The notes under the pieces: generated by a model
Told to the model about the DNA's origin: nothing
Seen by the model: only the letters and a program-made list of their open reading frames with translations
Databases searched by the model: none
Shown here: in pieces, positions 1-9,569 of the stretch
How the letters are laid out: every line of letters begins with the position of its first letter
How positions within the stretch are numbered: the stretch's first letter is position 1
Assembly: GCA_042701975.1 (NCBI GenBank)
Contig: CP170561.1
Coordinates: 4,774,001-4,838,000 of the forward strand
Source: JAFALK01 sp042701975
Lineage (GTDB): Bacteria; Pseudomonadota; Gammaproteobacteria; Burkholderiales; Burkholderiaceae_C
Reading direction: 5' to 3'
DNA: 64,000 nt
Position numbers and translations under genes: made by a program

Positions 1-365
1 ACCTGCTTGGTGACGTTGAACATGCTGTCGAGGTTGGTGCTCATCACGGCCTGCCAGTCGGCGAGGCTCATCTTGCGGAACTGGCCGTCGCGGGTGATGC
101 CGGCGTTGTTGACGAGCACGCTGATCGTGCCGAACTCGCCCTTGATCTTGTCGAAGGCCTGCACGGTGGAATCCCAGTCCGCCACGTTGCCGACCGACGC
201 GTAGAACTTGTAGCCCTGCGTCTCCTGCTCGGCCAGCCACTTGTTGAAGTCGCGGCTCGGGCCGCAGCCGGCGATGACGGTGAAGCCTTCCTTGTGGAGC
301 CGCTGGCACATGGCAGTCCCGATGCCGCCCATGCCACCCGTCACGTATGCAACTTTCTTGCTCAT
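1..365 (-). CDS. phaB: Acetoacetyl-CoA reductase, 3' end cut by window edge
   Basis: Short-chain dehydrogenase that reduces acetoacetyl-CoA to (R)-3-hydroxybutyryl-CoA with NADPH, the second step of polyhydroxybutyrate synthesis in the cytoplasm. The reading frame starts at an ATG ending at 365 with MSKKVAYVTGGMGGIG, which holds the Rossmann glycine motif (TGGxGGIG), and continues through GCGPSRDF and the NNAG motif (LVNNAGITRDGQF) before running off the window start, so only about 121 residues are visible and the catalytic YxxxK is missing here. An AAGGAG sits just ahead of the ATG. It is last in phaC-phaA-phaB, 55 bases after phaA. The identity is firm from motif and position. Confidence 0.95.
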   Translation of the reverse strand, partial: MSKKVAYVTGGMGGIGTAMCQRLHKEGFTVIAGCGPSRDFNKWLAEQETQGYKFYASVGNVADWDSTVQAFDKIKGEFGTISVLVNNAGITRDGQFRKMSLADWQAVMSTNLDSMFNVTKQ

Positions 366-420
366 CTTTGTCTCCTTATGCCTTTACGGCTCTTTCAACA
401 CACTCACCCAAAATCTGCAC

Positions 421-1596
<1,176 letters not shown>

Positions 1597-1631
1597 GGGA
1601 ACTCTCCTCTTGGTGATGCTTGTGATGTTCT

Positions 1632-3362
1632 TTATGCCTTGGCTTTGACGTAGCGTCCAGGGGCCGCCTCGATGGCTTTGTAAGCCTTTCCGCCCGGCAC
1701 CTTGGGTGCGGCCTTTTTGGCGCCGGCATGGCCGGCCAGCCACTTGGACCAGTCGGTCCACCAGCTGCCGGGATGCTCGGCGGCCGTGGCCAGCCAGGCT
1801 TGCGGATCCTCGGGCAGCGCCGCGCCCTTGCCGATCCAGTGGCTGCGCTTGCCCTTGGCCGGCGGGTTGATCACGCCGGCGATGTGGCCCGAAGCACCGA
1901 GCACGAAGCGCTTCTTGCCCTTCAGGATGCCGGTGTTCCGGTAGGCGGCCTCCCACGGCACGATGTGGTCCTCGCGCGAGGCGTAGACGTAGACCGGTGC
2001 CTGGATAGCGCCGAGGTCGAGCTTTTCGCCACAGACCGTCAGCGCGCCCTTCTGGCGCAGCTCGTTCTGCAGATAGGTGTGGCGCAGGTACCAGCAGTAC
2101 ATGGGCCCGGGCAGGTTGGTGGCGTCGCCGTTCCAGTACAGCAGGTCGAAGGCCGGCGGCGCCTCGCCCTTCAGGTAGTTGCCAACCACGTAGTTCCACA
2201 CCAGGTCGTTCGGGCGCAGGAAGCTGAAGGTCGTGGCCAGCTCCTGGCCGTGCAGCAGCGCCGGGCCGGTGGCGGCCTGCGGACCGAGCGTGGTCTCGCG
2301 CAGCCGCACCGAAGGTTCATCCACAAAGATGTCGAGGATTCCGTTGTCGGAGAAGTCGAGCAGCGTCGTCAGCAGCGTGAGGCTGGCCGCCGGCTGCCGG
2401 CCGCGTGCCGCCAGCACCGCCAGCGCCGTGCTCAGGATCGTGCCGCCCACGCAGAAGCCCAGGGCATTGATCGTCTTCGAACCGCTGATCTCCTGGACCA
2501 CGTCGATGGCCTTGATGGCGGCCTGCTCGATGTAGTCGTCCCAGGTCCAGCCAGCACAGGCCGCATCCGGATTGCGCCAGGAGACGACGAAGGTGCGGTG
2601 GCCCTGCTCCACCGCGTAGCGGATCAGCGAGTTCTCAGGCTGCAGGTCGAGGATGTAGAACTTGTTGATGCAGGGCGGCACGAGCAGGAAGGGCTTCTCG
2701 TGCACCTGGGCGGTCAGCGGCTTGTATTCGAGCAGCTGGAAGAACTCGTTCTCGAACACCACGTGGCCTTCGGTGGTGGCGACGTTGACGCCGACCTCGA
2801 AGGCGCTCTCGTCCGTCTGCGAGACATGGCCGCGCTGCATGTCCGAGAACAGGAGCTGCATGCCGCGCGAGAGGCTCTCGCCGCCGCTGTCCACCGCCAG
2901 CTGCAGGGCCTCAGGGTTGGTGGCGAGGAAGTTGCTCGGCGCCGCTGCATCGACCCATTGCTGGACGGCGAACTTGACCCGCGCGCGGGTCTTGTCGTCG
3001 CACTGCACGGCGTCGGCCAGGCGCATCATGGCCTTGGCGTTGAGCAAATACTGGCGGGTGGCGAACTGGCTCAGCGGACTGGCGGACCATGCGGCGTTAG
3101 CGAAGCGGCGGTCCTTCAGCGGCGGTGTTTCGCTGCCCTGCAGGCTGGCGTTCCAGAGCTCCGACGCCTCGGCGAGATAGTCGGACTGGATCTGGGCCAG
3201 CACCTGGGGATCCAGGCTCGGCGGCGCGGCGCCTGCACCGGCGCCTGGGGCGCCACCATTCTTGAGGGCTTCGCCCAATCCTCCCAGGCCCACACCCAAC
3301 GCGCCGAAGAGGGTCTTGCCCAAATCTTCGACAGAAAAGCCTGGCGATGCTTGCTGCTGCAT
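1632..3362 (-). CDS. phaC: Class I poly(3-hydroxyalkanoate) synthase
   Basis: Polymerase of 576 residues that links (R)-3-hydroxyacyl-CoA into polyhydroxyalkanoate on the granule surface. The lipase-like box GFCVGG carries the catalytic Cys304; the partner aspartate lies in ASREDHIVPWE and the histidine in GASGHIAGVINPP. The length and single-subunit layout match class I enzymes such as that of Cupriavidus. The N-terminal 60 residues are glycine- and alanine-rich and variable, as usual. The start has a good ribosome site (GAGGAG, 5 bases before ATG). It is the first gene of phaC-phaA-phaB; the promoter must lie in 3363-3484 but no clear box was picked. Confidence 0.97.
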   Translation of the reverse strand: MQQQASPGFSVEDLGKTLFGALGVGLGGLGEALKNGGAPGAGAGAAPPSLDPQVLAQIQSDYLAEASELWNASLQGSETPPLKDRRFANAAWSASPLSQFATRQYLLNAKAMMRLADAVQCDDKTRARVKFAVQQWVDAAAPSNFLATNPEALQLAVDSGGESLSRGMQLLFSDMQRGHVSQTDESAFEVGVNVATTEGHVVFENEFFQLLEYKPLTAQVHEKPFLLVPPCINKFYILDLQPENSLIRYAVEQGHRTFVVSWRNPDAACAGWTWDDYIEQAAIKAIDVVQEISGSKTINALGFCVGGTILSTALAVLAARGRQPAASLTLLTTLLDFSDNGILDIFVDEPSVRLRETTLGPQAATGPALLHGQELATTFSFLRPNDLVWNYVVGNYLKGEAPPAFDLLYWNGDATNLPGPMYCWYLRHTYLQNELRQKGALTVCGEKLDLGAIQAPVYVYASREDHIVPWEAAYRNTGILKGKKRFVLGASGHIAGVINPPAKGKRSHWIGKGAALPEDPQAWLATAAEHPGSWWTDWSKWLAGHAGAKKAAPKVPGGKAYKAIEAAPGRYVKAKA

Positions 3363-3484
3363 AGGTCTCCTCGATCCAGCTCTCGGCTCTGGTCTTGTCG
3401 TCGGCCCATACTAACCGCAGACCATGACGAGCCACTCGGGGAGTCTTATGCAAGACGCTTGCCAGCGCCCTTTATGCTACGGGC

Positions 3485-3835
3485 ATGCTTCACCTGATTG
3501 CCGCCGCCTGGATGTTTGTGGCCGTGCTGGCCGCCGCTGCGGAGGCCACATCGCCGACGGGCAGCCTGATCGGCGCCTTCTTTACCCTGCTGCTCTACGG
3601 CCTGCTGCCGCTGGCCGTCGTGCTCTATCTCGGCGCGACGCCGCACCGGCGCAGGGCGCGGCTGGCCCGGGAGGCCGTCGCAGCCGCCTCAAGCGCCGCG
3701 CTTCAGGGCGATGGCGGCGACCATCCGCCCTCTGGCGCCACCGCGGGCCTCGCCCCGGTAGGAGAAGAAGCGGGCGGGATCGCTGAAGGTGCACCAATGC
3801 CCTCCGCTGGTGCTCGCCAAGCCCAGACGGGCTAG
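3485..3835 (+). CDS. Small conserved membrane protein next to pgeF
   Basis: A 116-residue protein of unknown function. Residues 1-18 and about 28-50 are hydrophobic (MLHLIAAAWMFVAVLAAAA; then GAFFTLLLYGLLPLAVVLYL), separated by a short EATSPTGS turn, followed by an arginine-rich stretch (TPHRRRARLAR) and a low-complexity tail. Two membrane helices with the tail in the cytoplasm are predicted by the positive-inside rule. The last 147 bases overlap the 3' end of pgeF on the other strand, and the tail may be poorly conserved for that reason. From memory, similar small proteins sit beside pgeF in other Burkholderiales, which supports it being real. Confidence 0.7.
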   Translation: MLHLIAAAWMFVAVLAAAAEATSPTGSLIGAFFTLLLYGLLPLAVVLYLGATPHRRRARLAREAVAAASSAALQGDGGDHPPSGATAGLAPVGEEAGGIAEGAPMPSAGARQAQTG

Positions 3836-4486
3836 GCGCTCGCGCGCCAGCCCCGGCAGGTCGGCACGCCAGCGTGGCTCACCCGCCGCGTTCGGCTGGT
3901 AGCGGAAGAACTCGGCGTCCTGCTGCAGCGGCTCGCGGCCGAAGGCCTGCAGCACATCGGCGCCCACCTCGAAAACCTCGGGGCCGATGCAAGCACCCAG
4001 CCAGGCATGGACCTGATCGGGTCGGCATTGCGCCGCCTCGCACAGCGCCGCCACGGTGTTCTCTAGCACGCCCGCCGCCAAGCCCCGCCAGCCCGCATGC
4101 GCGCCAGCCACACCGCCCGGCGCGGCGAACAGCACCGGCAGGCAGTCGGCCACCTGGATCGCCACGGCAAGTTCGGGATCGGTGCTCAGGGCGGCGTCGG
4201 CCTTGGGCAGATCCGCGCCAGGCTGCGCGTGATGCGCTTGCAGGTGCAGGACTTCGCTGCCATGAACCTGCGCCAGGAACACCGCCGCAGTGCCTGCCGC
4301 ACGGCTGACGCGGGCGCGGTTCTCCAGCACCGCGGCCATGTCGTCGCCCACGGAGCGGCCGATGTTCATGCTCTCGTGCGGGGCCCGGCTGACGCCGCCT
4401 GTGCGCGTCGTCATGAAGGCCGTGACCTGCTGCGCAGCCGGCCAGTCCGGCCGCAGCCAGTCTTCATTCAGCGAGTCATTCGGCAT
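3689..4486 (-). CDS. pgeF: Peptidoglycan editing factor PgeF (DUF152/YfiH family)
   Basis: Multicopper-oxidoreductase-like laccase-domain protein of 265 residues. In Escherichia coli PgeF removes L-Ser wrongly placed in muropeptides; the older label is polyphenol oxidase. Metal-site motifs are visible: the histidine of QVHGSEV, the cysteine of VADCLPVL, and the histidine of AHAGWRG, followed by GACIGPEVFEVG. The start MPNDSLNEDWLRPDW overlaps the end of maiA by 11 bases, which implies translational coupling. Its 3' end overlaps the convergent small membrane protein gene by 147 bases. Length is normal for the family. Confidence 0.92.
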   Translation of the reverse strand: MPNDSLNEDWLRPDWPAAQQVTAFMTTRTGGVSRAPHESMNIGRSVGDDMAAVLENRARVSRAAGTAAVFLAQVHGSEVLHLQAHHAQPGADLPKADAALSTDPELAVAIQVADCLPVLFAAPGGVAGAHAGWRGLAAGVLENTVAALCEAAQCRPDQVHAWLGACIGPEVFEVGADVLQAFGREPLQQDAEFFRYQPNAAGEPRWRADLPGLARERLARLGLASTSGGHWCTFSDPARFFSYRGEARGGARGRMVAAIALKRGA

Positions 4487-5117
4487 CAGGGCACTTCGAT
4501 GGATGGGTCTCGGCGAAGGCCGGCAGCGTGAGGCAATGCGCGTTCACGCGCAGCACGGTGGGGAAGTCGTCCAGCGAGCAATCGAAGCGCTGCGCGTTAT
4601 AGACCTGCGGCGCCAGCACGCAATCGGCCATGCCCGGCGTGTCGCCAAAGCAGCAGCTGCCGGCCGTGGCCTGCAAGCGCTGCTCCACCACCGCCAGGCC
4701 CTTGCGGATCCAGTGATGGATCCACTGATTCTTGCGGCCCTCATCCAGGCCCAACTCGTTCGTCAGGTAGCGCAGCACACGCAGGTTGTTCAGTGGATGG
4801 ATCTCGCAGGCGATGTCCTGCACCAGCGCCCGCACATGAGCCCGCGACAGCGCGTCGCGTGGCAGCAGCGGCGGCTCGGGGTGGGTTTCATCCAGGTACT
4901 CGATGATGGCCATCGACTGGCTCACCACGTTCTCGCCATCGCGCAGCAGCGGGATCAGCTGCGCGGGCGTGAGCGCGCCAAACTCCGGCAAGAGGTGCTC
5001 GTTCTTGCGCAGGTGGACGGCGGTGTAGTCGTAGTCCAGCCCCTTGAGCGCAAGGGCGATGCGCACGCGCCAGGAGGCCGAAGAACGGAAGTAGTTGAAG
5101 AGTTCCATGAACGCCAT
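4476..5117 (-). CDS. maiA: Maleylacetoacetate isomerase (zeta-class glutathione transferase)
   Basis: Glutathione-dependent enzyme of 213 residues that isomerises maleylacetoacetate (or maleylpyruvate) to the fumaryl form in tyrosine or gentisate breakdown. The zeta-class motif SSASWRVRIAL lies near residues 12-22, and the N-terminal thioredoxin-fold ends in VVSQSMAIIEYLDE, which binds the glutathione gamma-glutamyl group. The C-terminal half has PLNNLRVLRYL, typical of this class. A GGAG six bases before the first ATG favours MAFMEL over the inner MELFNYF. It is cotranscribed with pgeF (11-base overlap). The other genes of tyrosine breakdown are not in the window, so the exact substrate is open. 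Confidence 0.9.
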   Translation of the reverse strand: MAFMELFNYFRSSASWRVRIALALKGLDYDYTAVHLRKNEHLLPEFGALTPAQLIPLLRDGENVVSQSMAIIEYLDETHPEPPLLPRDALSRAHVRALVQDIACEIHPLNNLRVLRYLTNELGLDEGRKNQWIHHWIRKGLAVVEQRLQATAGSCCFGDTPGMADCVLAPQVYNAQRFDCSLDDFPTVLRVNAHCLTLPAFAETHPSKCPDAE

Positions 5118-5134
5118 CCTAAACTCCGCCCATC

Positions 5135-5695
5135 ATGTTCAAAGCCCGCCGATACAAGTTCTGCCCCAGCTGCGGCTCGCCCTGCGAATACCAAGTGCCG
5201 CCGGACGACAACCGCGAGCGCGCCACCTGCACGGCCTGTGCAGAGATCCACTACGAGAACCCGATCAACGTCGTCGGCACCCTGCCGATCTGGGGCGAAG
5301 GCGCGGAAGCCAAGGTGCTGCTTTGCAAGCGCGCGATCGAGCCGCGCTACGGCTTGTGGACGCTGCCAGCGGGTTTTCTGGAGCTGGGCGAATCAGTGGC
5401 CGAAGGCGCTGCGCGCGAGACGGCAGAAGAAGCCGGCGCGCGGATCGAACTGCAGGAGCTCTTCAGCCTGATCAATGTGCCGAGCGTCGGGCAGGTCCAT
5501 CTGTTCCATCGCGCGCGGCTGTTGTCGCCCGAGTTCGATCCGGGACCGGAGACGCTGGAGGCAAAGCTGTTTGCCGAGGCCGAAGTGCCTTGGGACCAGG
5601 TCGCCTTTCGCACTGTGCGGCTGACGCTCGAACGCTTCTTCGAAGACCGGCGACTGGGCCGGCCTCACGCGCTCTACAGCGCCGACATCATCTGA
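5135..5695 (+). CDS. Nudix hydrolase with N-terminal zinc ribbon
   Basis: A 186-residue Nudix pyrophosphohydrolase. Cysteines at 10, 13, 32 and 35 (CPSCG and CTAC) form a zinc ribbon, as in NADH pyrophosphatase NudC and related ADP-ribose hydrolases. The Nudix box runs from about residue 80 to 101 (GFLELGESVAEGAARETAEE, with the REtxEE metal-binding core). The substrate cannot be read from the sequence; the zinc ribbon type is usually active on NADH, ADP-ribose or related nucleotides. It is divergent from maiA across only 17 bases, and is followed 13 bases later by the lipoprotein hydrolase gene. Confidence 0.9.
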   Translation: MFKARRYKFCPSCGSPCEYQVPPDDNRERATCTACAEIHYENPINVVGTLPIWGEGAEAKVLLCKRAIEPRYGLWTLPAGFLELGESVAEGAARETAEEAGARIELQELFSLINVPSVGQVHLFHRARLLSPEFDPGPETLEAKLFAEAEVPWDQVAFRTVRLTLERFFEDRRLGRPHALYSADII

Positions 5696-5708
5696 CGAGG
5701 ACCACGCC

Positions 5709-6779
5709 ATGCTGATGAACAAACTCCTGTGCTGCAGTCTCGTCGCCATGATGCTGGCCGGTTGCTCGCCCAAGCCGGCCGAGGCCCCCATCACCGCGCC
5801 CGCGGCATCCGCGCCGGCTGCGACGAGTGCCGCCTACTTCGACACCACGGGCCGTGACGACGTGCTGTCCGGCGGCGTCAAACAGATCGTCATCGACACG
5901 CCCAAGGGCAAGTTCAAGGTCTGGACCAAGCGCGTGGGCAACAACCCGCGCATCAAGGTCCTGCTGCTGCACGGTGGCCCCGGTGCCACGCACGAGTATT
6001 TCGAGGCCTTCGACAGCTACCTGCCGGCCGAGGGTGTCGAGTACTACTACTACGACCAACTCGGCTCCGCCTTCAGCGACCAGCCCAAGGATGCCAGCCT
6101 GTGGGACCTGCCGCGCTTTGTGGAGGAAGTCGAGCAGGTGCGAATCGCGCTCAAGCTGGACAAGAGCAACTTCTATCTGTTGGGCCACTCCTGGGGCGGC
6201 ATCCTCGCGATGGAGTACGCGCTGAAGCACGGCCAGAACCTCAAGGGCCTGATCGTTTCCAACATGATGGCCAGCATCCCGGCCTATGTGGCGTACGCCG
6301 AGAAGACGCTGATGCCGGCCATGGACCCCAAGGCGCTCGCCGAGATCAAGAAGCTGGAAGCGAAGAAGGATTTCGACAACCCGCGTTACATGGAACTGCT
6401 GGTGCCGAATTACTACGTCCAGCACATCCTGCGCATGCCACCGGACCAGTGGCCCGACCCCGTCAACCGCGCTTTCGCGCGCCTGAACAAGGACGTCTAC
6501 ATCCCGATGCAGGGCCCCAGCGAGATGAGCGCCAGCGGCATCCTGGAGAAATGGGACCGCGTGGCCGACCTCGGCAAGATCACCGCGCCTACGCTCGTCA
6601 TCGGCGCGAAGTACGACACGATGGATCCAGCGCACATGGAGATGATGGCCGGCAAGGTCGCGCACGGCCGCTATCTCTTCTGTCCCGAGGGCTCGCACAT
6701 GGCGATGTACGACGATCAGAAGACTTACTTCGCAGGTCTGGTGAAGTTCCTCAAGGAGGTGGACGCGGGCAAGCTCTGA
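5709..6779 (+). CDS. Proline iminopeptidase-type alpha/beta hydrolase, predicted lipoprotein
   Basis: A 356-residue alpha/beta-fold hydrolase. The N-terminus is a lipoprotein signal with lipobox LAGC (Cys19), so the enzyme should be anchored in the cell envelope. The oxyanion motif LLHGGPGATHEY (HGGPG is a hallmark of proline iminopeptidases) is followed by the nucleophile elbow GHSWGG, an aspartate in GAKYDTMDPAHM and the histidine in PEGSHMAMYDD, giving a complete Ser-Asp-His triad. A GAGGA eight bases before the first ATG supports this start. It probably shares a transcript with the Nudix gene. The true substrate is unknown; peptidase S33 membership is the safe label. Confidence 0.87.
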   Translation: MLMNKLLCCSLVAMMLAGCSPKPAEAPITAPAASAPAATSAAYFDTTGRDDVLSGGVKQIVIDTPKGKFKVWTKRVGNNPRIKVLLLHGGPGATHEYFEAFDSYLPAEGVEYYYYDQLGSAFSDQPKDASLWDLPRFVEEVEQVRIALKLDKSNFYLLGHSWGGILAMEYALKHGQNLKGLIVSNMMASIPAYVAYAEKTLMPAMDPKALAEIKKLEAKKDFDNPRYMELLVPNYYVQHILRMPPDQWPDPVNRAFARLNKDVYIPMQGPSEMSASGILEKWDRVADLGKITAPTLVIGAKYDTMDPAHMEMMAGKVAHGRYLFCPEGSHMAMYDDQKTYFAGLVKFLKEVDAGKL

Positions 6780-6786
6780 CGGCCGT

Positions 6787-8709
6787 TCAACCCACCTTCT
6801 TCGTCGCCCACGGCCCCGTCACGCCGTCCAGCTCGCAATCCCACAGCTCGCGCACATCGCCGGCTTCGATCAGCCCTTCGCCATAGACTTTGAGCGACAG
6901 GCTGCGCAGCATCACGAGCAAGCCGCGGACGAAAGCGATGCGCGCGGCGTCGCCATTCAGGCCGGTCACCACGGCAGCGTCCAGCTTGATGTAGTCCAGG
7001 CCCGCCTGGAACAGCCGCTCGACCTGCGCCAAGCCAGCGCCGGCATGCTCCAGTCCCAGCTTCACGCCGAGCGGGCGCAGCTGGCGGCCCATCTCGAAGA
7101 GCAGGTCGAAGTGCAGGATGGCCGCGGCCTCCGGCACCTCGAGGCTGAGCTTGCGGGCCTGGGTGGGCTGAGCGAACACCAGCTCGCGCAGGCGGGCGAT
7201 GAAGCCACCGTCCTGCAGCGAAGCCTGGGAGACGTTGATGGCACGCGGCTGGCCGTCGCGTGCGATGGATTCGAGCGCCAGTTGCACGGCCAAGGCATCG
7301 GCCTCTGACGTCAGTCGGCTGCGCACGGCCAGCGGCAGCCAGCGCGCGGCAGGCTCGTATTCGCCATCGACATCCAGGCGCAACTGCAGCGGGCATTCCA
7401 GGTGCAGGATCTGGCCTTGCGCGTCCACGAGCGGGAACTCGACCAGGCGCGCACGGCGGGCCTTGATGGCCTCGATGATCTGAGCACGCCAGGCGCGCTC
7501 GCCCTGGATCGGGGCGTCTTCGGCGCTCACCTCGGCTTCCGCCTCGACGATGAAACCGCTCTGCGCCTCGGCATTGGCCAGGGCCGCGTCGACGAAGCCC
7601 AGCCACTGGCCCATCGGGCGCTCGCGCGGCAGCTCGACGGAGCCCAGCGCAACGCGGATGCCGTTGCCGAAGGCCGGCAGGCTGGCACGCAGGGCCTCGG
7701 CCAGCGCGTGTGCCGTTTCGGCGGCCACGCCGGGTGCGGGCAGCCAGAGGCCGAAGTCGGCGCCGTTGAGGCGGCCGGCCAGGCAGCCGTTGACGCTGTC
7801 CGGATAGGCCTTGACGGCCTTGGCGATGGCGACGAGCACGTCATCCACCACCGGTCGGCCCAGGCGCTGATTCAGGCCCAGCAGGTCGCGCAGGCGAACC
7901 ATCACCAGGCCGCCGCGGGCCGGGCCTTCATCGTGCGTGAGCGCGGATTCGAATTCGGCGAGGAAGTGCTTGCGCGTGCTCATGCCGGTCAGCACGTCGC
8001 AGTGCGCCTGCACGCGCAGCGCGCGCAGCTGTTCGGCCTGGGCATCGAACATGGCTTTCACGCGCTGCACCATGGCGTTCATGGCGGCGGTGAGGCGCTG
8101 CAGCTCGGGCACGCGCGATTCCTCGACCAGGCGATAACTGCCTTCCACGACGGACTGCGCCTGGGCCACGGCGTTGTCCAGCGGGCGCCGGATGCGGCGC
8201 AGCACGAGTAGAGCGATCACGCCGGCCACGATACCGACCGCGGACAGCAGCGCGACGTTGCGCACCAGGCTCTTCCAGAGCTCGTCGTAGGCATAGGCCG
8301 AATGGCTCACGACCTCGATCGCGCCCATGGCGTTCCAGCCGCCCGAGACTTGCGCCACGCCGGGATCGGCATTGAAGGGCAACAGGTGCACGAACCAGGC
8401 CGGCGCATTGGTCGTGGCCAGCTGCGGCGCGCTCTTCTCGAAGCCGACGCTGCCGTCGGCCTTGCGCCAGGTGACGCGCTCATAGTGGCCCATGTCGAAC
8501 TGGGCGGAGAGCACGAGCTCCATCAGGCCGGCATCGCCGTGCTGCTGCGACATCGCCAGCGCCAGCGCCGCCGCGTTGTCGGCATTCTTGACCTGAAGCT
8601 GGGTGCCGATCAGGTGACGCACCGAGCCGGCCGACACCGCCACGCTGCCCACCAGCGAGGTCAGCACCACGCCCAACACCAGTAGCCACACTTGACGCAT
8701 CAGGGACAT
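6787..8709 (-). CDS. lapD: LapD-like c-di-GMP receptor (degenerate GGDEF-EAL)
   Basis: Inner-membrane receptor of 640 residues that, in Pseudomonas, binds c-di-GMP and holds the periplasmic protease LapG away from the large adhesin LapA. A membrane helix near residues 5-27, a periplasmic domain to about 148, a second helix near 149-171, a HAMP segment, a GGDEF domain and an EAL domain follow in order. Both catalytic motifs are lost: the GGDEF position reads RLNGADF, the EAL position reads HLECPLQLRL and the usual DDFGTG position reads LEHAGAG, as expected for a receptor rather than an enzyme. A GTG six bases earlier is possible, but AGGAG lies 7 bases before this ATG. It follows lapG by about 28 bases. 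Confidence 0.92.
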   Translation of the reverse strand: MSLMRQVWLLVLGVVLTSLVGSVAVSAGSVRHLIGTQLQVKNADNAAALALAMSQQHGDAGLMELVLSAQFDMGHYERVTWRKADGSVGFEKSAPQLATTNAPAWFVHLLPFNADPGVAQVSGGWNAMGAIEVVSHSAYAYDELWKSLVRNVALLSAVGIVAGVIALLVLRRIRRPLDNAVAQAQSVVEGSYRLVEESRVPELQRLTAAMNAMVQRVKAMFDAQAEQLRALRVQAHCDVLTGMSTRKHFLAEFESALTHDEGPARGGLVMVRLRDLLGLNQRLGRPVVDDVLVAIAKAVKAYPDSVNGCLAGRLNGADFGLWLPAPGVAAETAHALAEALRASLPAFGNGIRVALGSVELPRERPMGQWLGFVDAALANAEAQSGFIVEAEAEVSAEDAPIQGERAWRAQIIEAIKARRARLVEFPLVDAQGQILHLECPLQLRLDVDGEYEPAARWLPLAVRSRLTSEADALAVQLALESIARDGQPRAINVSQASLQDGGFIARLRELVFAQPTQARKLSLEVPEAAAILHFDLLFEMGRQLRPLGVKLGLEHAGAGLAQVERLFQAGLDYIKLDAAVVTGLNGDAARIAFVRGLLVMLRSLSLKVYGEGLIEAGDVRELWDCELDGVTGPWATKKVG

Positions 8710-8737
8710 GTCCACGCTCCTCTTCTATCCGTCATAT

Positions 8738-9409
8738 CTAGAAACCTTCTTCCTTGACCTTGGCCAGCAGGTCACGCCATTGCGACAGGCGTGCCACCGG
8801 ATTGCCCATGGACGAGGCGCCCACACCGTTCCACAGGCCTTCACTGTTGAAGCTGAACACCGGGGTGAGGTCGGGCCGCTGCGACGCCGGCTTCACCTCG
8901 GTGACCAGATTGTCCAGAATCAGCGGCTCGGCGCCAGGGTGCGCATAGTAGGCCAGCACCATGTGGGCCACTGATTTGCCGTCCAGCAAGGCACGCACAT
9001 AAACCATGCGCAACTTGGCGATGGGCACGCCGGCCGAGGCCAGCGCCATGTACTTGCCGATGGCGTAGTCCTCGCAGTCGCCGGCGCCCTTCTGCAGCAT
9101 CTCCAGCGGACTGGCCCAGTAGTCGGGCACGCCCCAGACCTCCTGGTCGTCGGCATAGCGGATGCGCTCGTCGAAGAAGCTGTTCACGGCCGAGAGCCGC
9201 GCCACCTCGTCCAGCTTGGAGGTGCGCTCGATCAGCTTGATCAGCGCCTGCGCGCTGGCCGCCGTGCGCGGGCCGCGCGCGGTGGCGGCTTCCATGAAAC
9301 GGCTGTTGTCCAGCGCAGGCGCAAGCACGGGCGCGCACAAGCAGGCCAGCGCCAGAGCAAGCGCCAGCCAGCGCATGAGAACCTGAGCGCTGCGCGTCGT
9401 GAAAGCCAT
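8738..9409 (-). CDS. lapG: LapG-like periplasmic transglutaminase-fold cysteine protease
   Basis: Periplasmic protease of 223 residues. In the known system it cleaves the N-terminal retention module of a giant type I-secreted adhesin and so releases the biofilm. A hydrophobic signal (RWLALALALACLCAPVLAPA) leads, with a second possible start at 9376. The Cys-His-Asp triad is complete: Cys112 in GAGDCEDYAIGKY, His149 in SVAHMVLAYY and Asp166 in PLILDNLVTEV. It is first in the lapG-lapD pair, and no adhesin or type I secretion gene is in the window. The divergent neighbour is an HDOD gene across 160 bases. Confidence 0.92.
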   Translation of the reverse strand: MAFTTRSAQVLMRWLALALALACLCAPVLAPALDNSRFMEAATARGPRTAASAQALIKLIERTSKLDEVARLSAVNSFFDERIRYADDQEVWGVPDYWASPLEMLQKGAGDCEDYAIGKYMALASAGVPIAKLRMVYVRALLDGKSVAHMVLAYYAHPGAEPLILDNLVTEVKPASQRPDLTPVFSFNSEGLWNGVGASSMGNPVARLSQWRDLLAKVKEEGF

Positions 9410-9569
9410 ACGAGGAATTCGTCGCGGGGCGTGGAGAAGTGCTGAGTTGCCGGGTCCGTCTTTCGGGCCTTGCGTCTCTTTGCGACCCCAGCTTGCCGAT
9501 AATTCGACGCACTTTACAGGCAGGGGCTGTCGCGAACAGCCCAACTGCACTGCATGCGCGCAGTCGACG

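Noticed and set aside
8709..8715. GTG at 8715 as the lapD start
   Set aside because: It would leave only one base after the AGGAG; the ATG at 8709 has the usual spacing.
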